Shown here one piece after another: positions 8,985 through 15,998 of a stretch of DNA of 64,000 bases. The DNA comes from CAADGU01 sp964581605 (lineage in GTDB: Bacteria > Chloroflexota > Anaerolineae > Promineifilales > Promineifilaceae). A model generated the notes under the pieces. It was not told the DNA's origin. It made no database searches and saw only the letters and a program-made list of their open reading frames with translations. The position numbers and the translations under genes are program-made. The DNA is taken from the NCBI GenBank assembly GCA_964581605.1, contig CAZOPF010000017.1, positions 5,497 to 69,496 of the forward strand, written 5' to 3'. Position 1 is the first letter of the stretch; every line of letters starts with the position of its first letter.

Positions 8985-9176
8985 CTCACCTGTCATTCCG
9001 AGCCGTCTCCGGCGAGGAATCCCAGTGCAGTAGTCACGTGAACGGGATTCCACATTCCGCAGACTCCATTCGGAATGACAATGGATACACGGATGACACG
9101 GATTATGCGGATTTGCGCGGATTTTTATCCGTGAATAGCCGTCCCATCCGTCAAATCCGTGGTCAATTCTGTATGA
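8985..9176. repeat. Dispersed intergenic repeats (CATTCCGAG...GAGGAATCCC and ATCCGT units)
   Basis: 8992-9080 is a palindrome-like element beginning TCATTCCGAGCCG and ending CATTCGGAATGACA. Next come degenerate 7-8 bp units of the ATCCGTC/ACGGAT type (9083-9165). Related copies lie at 9885-9966, 10029-10062 and 13316-13400. I see no gene here. Confidence 0.7.
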
Positions 9177-9530
9177 TCACTTGAAATCATTGAGCCAGCG
9201 AATCTGGTTCGTTAGTTCATTGGCCGAGAGCGTGTTGAGCAGCCGCAGCAACCGCCGCCGGATGACATCCGGGGTTTCTTCCGTCGAAAAGATGATGCCT
9301 GCATGTTCTTTGCCTTCGGCCATGTATTGCGCATGGAGTATGGCAAAATCTTTATGATTAAACGTGACAACCGTTCTCTGTTCGGAAACAGCAAAGGCTA
9401 AGAGTACATCATCGGTGGCTGCCCCCATGCCTGATTCATAGGCTGACGTGACATCAAAACCATACTGTTGCAGTTGGGCTGCCAGGCGGTGGGAGACATG
9501 CTCATCCAGATAAAGTTTAAGGGAGGACAT
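9177..9530 (-). CDS. DUF5615 PIN-like toxin of a DUF433/DUF5615 module
   Basis: 117 residues from MSSLKLYLDEHVSHRLA. The N-terminal 'LYLDEHV' with its acidic pair and the later 'VVTFNHKDF' block are typical of DUF5615 proteins, a PIN-like (Mut7-C-related) putative RNase family. The start at 9530 is preferred because it gives the conserved N-terminus; it overlaps the upstream DUF433 gene by 14 bases, showing translational coupling. DUF433-DUF5615 pairs are widely annotated as toxin-antitoxin systems, with DUF5615 as presumed toxin. Nuclease activity is inferred. Confidence 0.8.
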   Translation of the reverse strand: MSSLKLYLDEHVSHRLAAQLQQYGFDVTSAYESGMGAATDDVLLAFAVSEQRTVVTFNHKDFAILHAQYMAEGKEHAGIIFSTEETPDVIRRRLLRLLNTLSANELTNQIRWLNDFK

Positions 9531-9822
9531 AAGCAACTGGTTCTGGCTGCCAATTTTCGTAGCTGTTCTGGGCACGCACGGCGTCTATCTCTTCTTTATT
9601 GTCGTGATAGTAAGCCAGGGCGCTAAAAAGCTGCGCCGGTTTCAAATAATCCCACTCGGCTAGAATTTCTTCAAGTGACATGCCAGCCTTGTAGTAGTAG
9701 CCGACGATATGCCAGACAGCGATGCGCGTCCCTTCAATAATTGCCTCGCCGCCACAAATGCCATCCACTTTCACAATGTGGGGATAAGCTGTGTGGCGAA
9801 CCTTTTTTTGTTTTGCGTTCAT
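9517..9822 (-). CDS. DUF433 antitoxin-like protein
   Basis: 101 residues. The family core is easily recognised: HIVKVDGICGGEAIIEGTRI, then AVWHIVGYYYKAGMSLEEIL and LKPAQLFSALAYYHDNKEEID, a winged-helix-like DNA-binding fold. A good Shine-Dalgarno AAGGAAGG precedes the ATG. It is the first gene of a two-gene unit with the DUF5615 protein and probably both neutralises the partner and represses the promoter, as other antitoxins do (inference). Confidence 0.85.
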   Translation of the reverse strand: MNAKQKKVRHTAYPHIVKVDGICGGEAIIEGTRIAVWHIVGYYYKAGMSLEEILAEWDYLKPAQLFSALAYYHDNKEEIDAVRAQNSYENWQPEPVAYVLP

Positions 9823-9967
9823 TTTGCCCTTCCTTAATTGGTTGCATTATACGGGAGCAAAAAACCAATCGCAATGTGAGCAGAATTTAGCCACAGATGA
9901 AACGGTTGATACAGATAGGCACTGATTTTTATCCGTGAAATCCGTCTCATCCGTCAAATCCGTGATC

Positions 9968-10021
9968 CTATTCCCCTAAAACCACATGCACCTGATGGCT
10001 ACGGCCGTCCAACCCACCACC
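9968..10021 (-). pseudogene. Relic of the 3' end of a third GH94 phosphorylase gene
   Basis: Read on the minus strand, 18 codons ending at TAG 9968-9970 give LDGRSHQVHVVLGE. This matches the C-terminus of the GH94 protein encoded at 10830-13301 (EDGRTHQVYVTLAA). The bases just downstream (about 9895-9966) are the same ATCCGT-type repeat that follows the 3' end of the GH94 gene at 13400-15850. Upstream it is cut by a dispersed CATTCCGAG element at about 10029. The rest of the gene is gone, and two toxin-antitoxin modules now occupy the interval. The match is short, so confidence is moderate. Confidence 0.5.
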
Positions 10022-10065
10022 CTCACCTATCATTCCGAGCCGCCCCGGTGAGGAATCCCTTGCGA

Positions 10066-10284
10066 CTAACTGCCCCTGTGAGACTCCTCTTCTCGTCTCA
10101 GCTTGATTCGTTCTGCAATGGCTTCTACCGGTTGTTCTTTAAGCCATAAGGTGCGCTCTTGAGAATAATCACCGTATCCAGTTTCAAACATTTGTAGAAA
10201 ACGCACCATCCCCACCGGCCCCAATTCACGGGACAATGCCGCCAAACCAATTTGATGTATTTCATTTAAGGTCATGGTCGTCAT
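10066..10284 (-). CDS. Small putative antitoxin next to a PIN toxin
   Basis: 72 residues, MTTMTLNEIHQIGLAALSRELG and onward, ending in a charged AERIKLRREEES tail. I see no standard DNA-binding motif such as AbrB or ribbon-helix-helix. The 'LNEIHQIGLAALSRELGPVGMVRFLQMFETG' segment is helical and resembles small proteins found beside PIN-domain genes. It starts two bases after the PIN gene's last base, so the two are co-translated. The toxin-first order is the reverse of the usual vapBC layout. Assignment as antitoxin rests on position and size only. Confidence 0.55.
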   Translation of the reverse strand: MTTMTLNEIHQIGLAALSRELGPVGMVRFLQMFETGYGDYSQERTLWLKEQPVEAIAERIKLRREEESHRGS

Positions 10285-10285
10285 C

Positions 10286-10735
10286 TTAATCTATCTCCTG
10301 CTGTGCCGTGAGCCAATTCAGGGGATTGTCCATAGTCACGCGCAACTGCTTCTGTAATCGCATCGCCCGACGTCTCAATTTATCATCTGTGGTCAAGAAA
10401 TAATCACTGTGGCTGCTTTCAGCACAGGCCAGATGCAAGGCATCCATACTGTTAAAACCTGATGTTTTCAGCGCATTGGCTCTGGTAATATCCTCATCTG
10501 TCAAAATATGGAAATGTTGAGCATACGTGACCAATTGGCGGACGCGCTCCCGGCGTTTGGGGTCAGGTGTTTGTTCGATTTCATCAATAATGACTTCACT
10601 GCTTACCCACGCCCAATTTCCTGCCGCCATTCGGGACAGAATCAACAAGATGGCCTCTGCTTCTAGCCTTATTCTGTCTTGTGCCTGATCATCAAACGGC
10701 CGATTCAGACAGCAAACGTCCAGGTAAATTTTCAT
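10286..10735 (-). CDS. PIN-domain ribonuclease (VapC-like toxin)
   Basis: 149 residues. PIN-fold acidic residues are in place: Asp6 in IYLDVCCLNRPFD, Glu47/Glu52 in SEVIIDEIE, Asp98 in FNSMDALHLACAE and Asp117-Asp118 in DYFLTTDDKLRRRA. The family cleaves RNA with Mg2+ or Mn2+. The 'LDVCCLNRPFDDQ' N-terminus is that of a subgroup often found in Chloroflexota and Cyanobacteria. It is the first gene of a two-gene unit on the minus strand. Three 16-bp palindromic repeats lie directly upstream and are candidates for the operator. Confidence 0.85.
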   Translation of the reverse strand: MKIYLDVCCLNRPFDDQAQDRIRLEAEAILLILSRMAAGNWAWVSSEVIIDEIEQTPDPKRRERVRQLVTYAQHFHILTDEDITRANALKTSGFNSMDALHLACAESSHSDYFLTTDDKLRRRAMRLQKQLRVTMDNPLNWLTAQQEID

Positions 10736-10747
10736 TAAGTCCTAAAT

Positions 10748-10795
10748 GGCGTCACTAACGCCCGGCGTCACTAACGCCCGGCGTCACTAACGCCC
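10748..10795. repeat. Three perfect tandem copies of a 16-bp palindromic unit
   Basis: GGCGTCACTAACGCCC occurs three times without a gap at 10748-10763, 10764-10779 and 10780-10795. Each copy has a GGCGT/ACGCC inverted repeat around CACTA. The array lies 13 bases upstream of the PIN gene start and just after the stop codon of the upstream GH94 gene. It could be an operator array for the toxin-antitoxin unit or a small repeat element. Confidence 0.85.
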
Positions 10796-10829
10796 ACTTC
10801 CTTTAAGATGCGAAAATTATAACACACGC

Positions 10830-13301
10830 CTAGGCGGCCAGGGTGACGTATACCTGATGTGTACGGCCGTCCTCAAAAACAGGCGCTATATTCCCGGCTA
10901 CCGGTTGGCCGTCTACGGTCATCGTCTTCACCCCTTTGCAAACGTGGGCCGGGTTCTCCACCGTGATGTGGTAGATGGCGTTGCGGAAGTGGCGAATGGC
11001 GGTGAAGCCATCCCACGCCGCCGGGATACACGGGTCTACGATCAGCCCGTCATAATCCGGGCGGATGCCCAAAATCCACTGCGTGCCCGCCTGGTACGTC
11101 CACGAGGCGGTGCCCGTCAGCCAGCTATTGCGTCCCAGGCCATGCTGCGGATGCTCGTCGCCCAAAATGTTTTGCGGGTAAGCGTAGGGTTCCACCTCAA
11201 ACAGGTCAATGATCTCGTTTTTAGCCGCCGGGTTGATTTGCCGGTAATAGGCATAGGCGCGGTCGCCGTCCCCCAACAGCGTCTCGGCAATCATCACCCA
11301 GGGGTTGGCGTGCAGGAAGATGCCGCCGTTCTCCTTTGCGCCCGGCGGATAGGTGGTCACGCCCCCTTTGGTGGGATCAAAGCCGTTGAAGCCAGGGGTG
11401 CTGAGTTTGATGCCGTGCGCGGTATTCAAATGTTTGTGTACGGCGTCCAGCGCCAGCCGCGCCCGCTCCCCCTCGGCAAAACCAGACAGCACCGGCCACG
11501 ATTGGCCGTTGGTGTAAATCTGGCCCTGTTCGTTGGTGTGGGAGCCAAGCGGTGTGCCATCATAATCAAAGTAACGGATATACCAACGGCCGTCCCAGGC
11601 CACCCGGTTCACAATCTCCTTCATCTCGTCATACTGCGCCTGGAATTGGGCAGCCGCCTCGTCAAATTGCAGGTGGTGGGCCAGGGCGATCAGGTCAAGC
11701 AGGGCACGGCCGTACAAATTGGCCGTAAACAACGATTCCGCCCCCTTACGCAAATTGACCGTATCATTCCAATCGGCAAAACCGGCCAACGGCAGGCCAT
11801 GTTGCCCCCGGTCGCCATGCGTAAAGGCCACTGCCCGCCGCAAATGCTCCCACACGCTGCCCGATTCCAGGGGCTGCCCCTTTTTGTCCTTGTCGTAAAA
11901 CGGGATTTCCTCGTGCAGGAATGCCATATCGCCCGTCTCTTTCAGATATGCGGTGACGGCCAGGATAATCCACAAATGGTCGTCGCTGTAATAAGTGGGG
12001 CGGTCGTCGTCCGTCGCTTCGCCTGTTTCGGCGATCATCGTCAATGGGTTGAACTGGTGCATGGCCGAGCCGTTGCGCTTTTGGGTGCTCAGTAATTTGC
12101 GAATCAGCGCCAATCCTTCCTGCGGCGCGGAGGCCAACACGCCCAACACGTCCTGCGAGCTATCGCGGAAGCCAATGCCCCGCGACCCCAACCCCAACTG
12201 GTAGAGCGACAGATAACGTGACCAGTTGAGGGTGATGTAACACTGGCGCGGGTTATGCACATTCAAAATGGCGTTGGTGCTGGCGTCGGGCGTGTCTACC
12301 TGGAATTTGCTCAGGTAGTTGTCCCAAAAGGCGGCCATCTGTTGCAATGCGGCCGTCACATTTTCTGGCTGGCGGTATTTTTCGATGAGCGGTTGGGCGG
12401 CGGCCACGTTTTCCGCCTGGCCGAGCAGGGTGGTGAATTGGGCGCTCTCGCCCGGCTGCAAAACGCCCAGATGGTGCAGCAGTGCGCCCACAATATCACC
12501 GCGTACCGCTTCATAATTACTCAGTTCCGGCTGTTGCAGGCTGAGTGGGTTGGCCCACGTGCCATATTCGTTGTCGCCCAGGAATTTTTTGCGGTCGCTC
12601 TCAAAGCTGCTGACGGGGTGGCTGCTGGTGAAGTAGTTGATGCGCATATCGCGCAGCATGAAGGGGTATTCGATGAGGATTTTACGGCCGTCCGCCTCTG
12701 CCACCACCTTACTCGTCATCGTCTGCGGAATCCAGTCCGCATTGGTGAACTGTTTAAGCGCGTCAAAGTGGGTGTATTCGATGACCGGAATGGCGTCAAT
12801 TTCCCGCGCCGCCGGGCCGCTGTTGGTAATGGTGATGGCCTGCACCACCACATCTTCCCCGGTGGGCACAAAAATGGTCGCCTCCGTGCGAATCCCATAA
12901 AACTCAGACACAATGCGCGTGTACCCCAACCCGACGTGACATTCGTAACGGCCGTATTTGTCGAGAGTAGGAACAAAGAAGGGGGAGAAAATGTGATAAG
13001 GTGAAGGGGTGAGAGGGTGAAGGGGTGAAAGGTTGACCGTTGAATCCTCTCCGTTTTCTTCGTTCCATTTGAACCGCAAATACAAGGTTGAGCCTTTGAA
13101 ATCGCTGGCGGGCATTTGCGGGATGTATTTGGTGATGCGGTTGAGGCTGGGGTCTTGTTTGCAGATGAGCAGGCCGCCGGTGTGGTCTACAAAGCCGCCA
13201 AAACTGAGGCCGCCAATGTAGTTGATCCACTTCACCGGCGTCCTCGGATTGGTGATCACATACTCCCGTTTCTCGTCGTCAAAATAGCCATAACTGGTCA
13301 T
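10830..13301 (-). CDS. GH94 glycoside phosphorylase (specificity uncertain)
   Basis: 823 residues, cytoplasmic. It splits a beta-glucosidic bond with phosphate, releasing glucose 1-phosphate and saving ATP. N-terminal signature YGYFDDEKREYVITNPRTP, beta-sandwich to about 300, then an (alpha/alpha)6 barrel with the catalytic Asp in LPLAGFADWNDTVN and the phosphate-site stretch PPGAKENGGIFLHANPW. It differs from the neighbouring cellobiose phosphorylase-like protein in the donor-side segment GLSFGGFVDHTGGLLICKQ and lacks its WSPSWQP motif. Laminaribiose, cellobionate or longer gluco-oligosaccharides are possible substrates. Residues around 95-115 (STVNLSPLHPLTPSPYHIF) are low complexity and are encoded by a short tandem repeat not shared with the paralogue. 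No clear Shine-Dalgarno sequence precedes the ATG. Confidence 0.88.
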   Translation of the reverse strand: MTSYGYFDDEKREYVITNPRTPVKWINYIGGLSFGGFVDHTGGLLICKQDPSLNRITKYIPQMPASDFKGSTLYLRFKWNEENGEDSTVNLSPLHPLTPSPYHIFSPFFVPTLDKYGRYECHVGLGYTRIVSEFYGIRTEATIFVPTGEDVVVQAITITNSGPAAREIDAIPVIEYTHFDALKQFTNADWIPQTMTSKVVAEADGRKILIEYPFMLRDMRINYFTSSHPVSSFESDRKKFLGDNEYGTWANPLSLQQPELSNYEAVRGDIVGALLHHLGVLQPGESAQFTTLLGQAENVAAAQPLIEKYRQPENVTAALQQMAAFWDNYLSKFQVDTPDASTNAILNVHNPRQCYITLNWSRYLSLYQLGLGSRGIGFRDSSQDVLGVLASAPQEGLALIRKLLSTQKRNGSAMHQFNPLTMIAETGEATDDDRPTYYSDDHLWIILAVTAYLKETGDMAFLHEEIPFYDKDKKGQPLESGSVWEHLRRAVAFTHGDRGQHGLPLAGFADWNDTVNLRKGAESLFTANLYGRALLDLIALAHHLQFDEAAAQFQAQYDEMKEIVNRVAWDGRWYIRYFDYDGTPLGSHTNEQGQIYTNGQSWPVLSGFAEGERARLALDAVHKHLNTAHGIKLSTPGFNGFDPTKGGVTTYPPGAKENGGIFLHANPWVMIAETLLGDGDRAYAYYRQINPAAKNEIIDLFEVEPYAYPQNILGDEHPQHGLGRNSWLTGTASWTYQAGTQWILGIRPDYDGLIVDPCIPAAWDGFTAIRHFRNAIYHITVENPAHVCKGVKTMTVDGQPVAGNIAPVFEDGRTHQVYVTLAA
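12986..13036. repeat. Tandem GGTGAAGG-type repeat inside the GH94 coding sequence
   Basis: The plus strand reads roughly five to six 7-8 bp units of the form GGTGAGA/GGTGAAG. In the gene's frame they encode the Leu-Ser-Pro-Leu-His-Pro-Leu-Thr-Pro-Ser run. The insertion keeps frame. It sits exactly where the paralogue has GDFWSPSWQPTRKELDSYTC, which resumes here as FSPFFVPTLDKYGRYEC. Confidence 0.7.
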
Positions 13302-13315
13302 AGGTTTGCTTAAAA

Positions 13316-13400
13316 TGGATACACGGATGACGCGGATTTGATGGATGCTCGCGGATTTTTTATCCGTGAAAATCCGTCTGATCCGTCCAATCCGTGTATC
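13316..13400. repeat. ATCCGT-unit intergenic repeat between the GH94 genes
   Basis: Degenerate repeats of ACGGAT/ATCCGTC with internal inverted symmetry (GCGGATTTTTTATCCGTG). The same element follows the GH94 relic at 9895-9966 and precedes the DUF5615 gene end at 9083-9165. Confidence 0.75.
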
Positions 13401-15850
13401 TATTTCCCTAGCTGAACATGGACGGCAACGGCCGTCACCCCATCTCCTGGTAACGGTACGATATTGCCGATAATGGCACGGCCGTCAACCGTCAGCGCCA
13501 CCTCATTACCTGCACCGGCTCGTTCCACCGTGATGTGATAATCCACACCGCGGAAGTGGCGAATAACGGTGAAGCCTTTCCACTCCAGGGGAATACAGGG
13601 GGCAATAATCAGGCCATTGTAAGACGGCCGTATGCCCAAAATCCATTGCGTGATAGCGACATAGTTCCAGGCGGCCGTGCCCGTCAGCCAGGAATTTTTG
13701 GCCTCGCCGTGCGTGGGGGCGTCCTTTCCGGCAATCATCTGCGCATAGACGTAGGGTTCGCAGCGATGCACATCACTGATCGCTTCGCGGGCGGACGGGT
13801 TGATGCGCAGGTAATAATCTAACGCCTGCTCGCCATGGCCGACGGCCGTTTCCGCAATCATGATCCAGGGGTTGTTGTGGCAGAAGATACCGGCATTTTC
13901 CTTGTAGCCCGGTGGGTACGAAGAAATCTCGCCCAGGTGCAGATAGTATTGCGAATAGGCGGGCTGCTGCAAGACAATGCCGTGTGGCGTGGCTAAATGC
14001 GCGGCGACCGAGGCCAACGCCTGCTCTGCCTGGCCATCGTCCAGCCCAATCCCGGCCATCACACACATGCCCTGTGGCTCGATGAAAATCTTCCCTTCTT
14101 CACATTCTTTTGAACCCACGGGATGGCTGTAAAAATCATAGGCGCGGCGGAACCACTCGCCGTCCCAGCCATGCGCCAGTGTCGTTTCTGTCATGTTGGC
14201 GGCGTGCCAGCGGTAGGTTTCCGCTTCCTTCGTTTTGCCCAAATGGTCGGCTAAGGCGGCCATTTCTTTTGCCGCCAGCACAAACAGCCCGGCGATGAAA
14301 ACGGATTCGGCCGTTTTGCCATCCTTGTTCGTCGTCGTCTGGAACGATTCGCCGGGATGTTCGGAAAAGGTGTTCAAATTGAGGCAGTCGTTCCAGTCGG
14401 CACGGCCGATGAGCGGCAAATTGTGTGGCCCCAGCCTTTCCAGCGTGTAGCGGATGCTGCGTTGGAGGTGTTCGTAGAGCGGTTCTTCCGTGCCGGGGGC
14501 GTTGTCATAGGGCACGGGTTCGTCGAGGATGCTGGTATCGGCCGTTTCCTTGATATAAGCCGTCACTCCCATCACTAACCAGAGCGGGTCATCATTAAAA
14601 TTGCTGCCAACGGCATCATTGCCTCGTTTGGTGAGCGGCTGGTATTGGTGATAGGCGCCGCCGGTGGGCAACTGGGTGGCGGCAATGTCCAGGATACGCT
14701 CGCGGGCGCGTTCGGGAATCATATGCACGAAGCCCAGCAAATCCTGGTTAGAGTCGCGGAAACCCATGCCCCGGCCGATGCCCGATTCGTAAAAGGAGGC
14801 GGAGCGGGACATGTTGAAGGTGACCATGTTCTGGTAGGCGTTCCAAATGTTGACCATGCGGTTGACGTGTTCATTGGGTGATGCCACCTGATAACCGCCC
14901 AATAGCCGATCCCAATATACCCGCAGTTGGTCAAAGGCGGCCTGCACCTGCGCCGGGTCAAGAAACTGCTGCAAAATCGGCCGAACCCGCCGTTTGTTGA
15001 TGGTTTGGGTGCCGGGCGGGTCAAATTTCTCATCCTGCGGGTTCTCCTGATAACCCAATACCAAGATGATACTCTTTGACTCGCCCGGCTGGAGGGAGGA
15101 GAGATGAAAACTAAAGGAACCAATGGGTGCCCAGCCGTGGGCGACGGAGTTGGTGGAGTGCCCCTGGGCCACGACAAGCGGGTTATCGTAGCCGCGATAG
15201 GGGCCGAGGAAGGATTCGCGCTGGGTGTCATAACCGGCAGGCGGCGTAGAGCAGGCGAAGTAGGCGAAATGGTTGCGTCGTTCGCGGTACTCGGTTTTGT
15301 GGTAGATGACGTTCTCTTCAATTTCTACCTGGCCGATGCTGAAGTTGCGCTGGAAGTTGGTGGCGTCGTCGTGGGCATCCCACAGGCAAAATTCAATGTA
15401 GGAGAAGGCGGAGAGGTTCACGGCCGTACTCCTCTCATTTGTCACCGTCATCTGCCATACTTCCAATGTCTGATCCAGCGGCACAAAGTAGCGTGTCTCT
15501 GCCCGGATACCTTTGTATTGGGAGGCGATGATGGTGTAGCCCATGCCATGACGGCAGGTGTAACTATCCAACTCTTTGCGTGTGGGCTGCCAACTGGGGG
15601 ACCAGAAGTCACCGCTGTCATTATCGCGCAGGTAAAGGTAACGGCCGCCAAAATCGAAAGGCACATTGTTGTAGCGGTAGCGGGTCAGCCGCCGCAGCCG
15701 GGCATCTTTGTAGAAGGAGTACCCTCCGGCCGTATTGCTGATCAAACCAAAATAATCCTGGCTGCCCAAATAGTTGATCCAGGGTAGCGGGGTATCCGGC
15801 CGGGTAATCACGTACTCCCGGTTCATATCGTCAAAATGTCCGTAGCGCAT
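13400..15850 (-). CDS. Cellobiose phosphorylase-type GH94 enzyme
   Basis: 816 residues from MRYGHFDDMNREYVITRPDT, chosen because AAGGAG lies upstream; an upstream ATG would add an unrelated 12 residues. It matches cellobiose phosphorylases closely along its length: WINYLGSQDYFGLISNTAGGYSFYKDARLRRLTRYRYNNVPFD in pieces, WSPSWQPTRKELDSYTCRHGMGYT, the catalytic Asp in LIGRADWNDCLNLN (near residue 485) and PPGYKENAGIFCHNNPW. It makes glucose 1-phosphate plus glucose from cellobiose; laminaribiose phosphorylases are close relatives and cannot be excluded, given the GH16 enzyme in the same region. It is the fifth enzyme or transport step from the LacI gene on a continuous minus-strand run, so probably under the same repressor. 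Confidence 0.9.
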   Translation of the reverse strand: MRYGHFDDMNREYVITRPDTPLPWINYLGSQDYFGLISNTAGGYSFYKDARLRRLTRYRYNNVPFDFGGRYLYLRDNDSGDFWSPSWQPTRKELDSYTCRHGMGYTIIASQYKGIRAETRYFVPLDQTLEVWQMTVTNERSTAVNLSAFSYIEFCLWDAHDDATNFQRNFSIGQVEIEENVIYHKTEYRERRNHFAYFACSTPPAGYDTQRESFLGPYRGYDNPLVVAQGHSTNSVAHGWAPIGSFSFHLSSLQPGESKSIILVLGYQENPQDEKFDPPGTQTINKRRVRPILQQFLDPAQVQAAFDQLRVYWDRLLGGYQVASPNEHVNRMVNIWNAYQNMVTFNMSRSASFYESGIGRGMGFRDSNQDLLGFVHMIPERARERILDIAATQLPTGGAYHQYQPLTKRGNDAVGSNFNDDPLWLVMGVTAYIKETADTSILDEPVPYDNAPGTEEPLYEHLQRSIRYTLERLGPHNLPLIGRADWNDCLNLNTFSEHPGESFQTTTNKDGKTAESVFIAGLFVLAAKEMAALADHLGKTKEAETYRWHAANMTETTLAHGWDGEWFRRAYDFYSHPVGSKECEEGKIFIEPQGMCVMAGIGLDDGQAEQALASVAAHLATPHGIVLQQPAYSQYYLHLGEISSYPPGYKENAGIFCHNNPWIMIAETAVGHGEQALDYYLRINPSAREAISDVHRCEPYVYAQMIAGKDAPTHGEAKNSWLTGTAAWNYVAITQWILGIRPSYNGLIIAPCIPLEWKGFTVIRHFRGVDYHITVERAGAGNEVALTVDGRAIIGNIVPLPGDGVTAVAVHVQLGK

Positions 15851-15861
15851 TTTCTTCTCCT

Positions 15862-15998
15862 TGTGAAGATAATCCACAGATTCCACAGATTACGCAGATT
15901 TGATCCGCGTTTGTTTGTGTTCGTCCGCGTCCTGTTTTCAACGCAGAGACGCGGAGGCGCAGAGAAAATATCCCTCTGCGTCTCCGCGCCTCCGCGTT
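15862..15998. repeat. Imperfect inverted repeat of the AACGCAGAGACGCGGAGG type
   Basis: ATCCACAGATT / CACAGATTACGCAGATTT direct units (15870-15900) are followed by an imperfect inverted repeat at about 15940-15999: AACGCAGAGACGCGGAGG on the left and CTCCGCGCCTCCGCGTT on the right. Elements of the same style are at 52755-52850, 54297-54390 and 58405-58505. Confidence 0.7.

Noticed and set aside
10857..12095. Long plus-strand frame of 412 codons opposite the GH94 gene
   Set aside because: Antisense to a gene with clear GH94 motifs; its translation is rich in Arg, His, Gly and Val with no recognisable domain.
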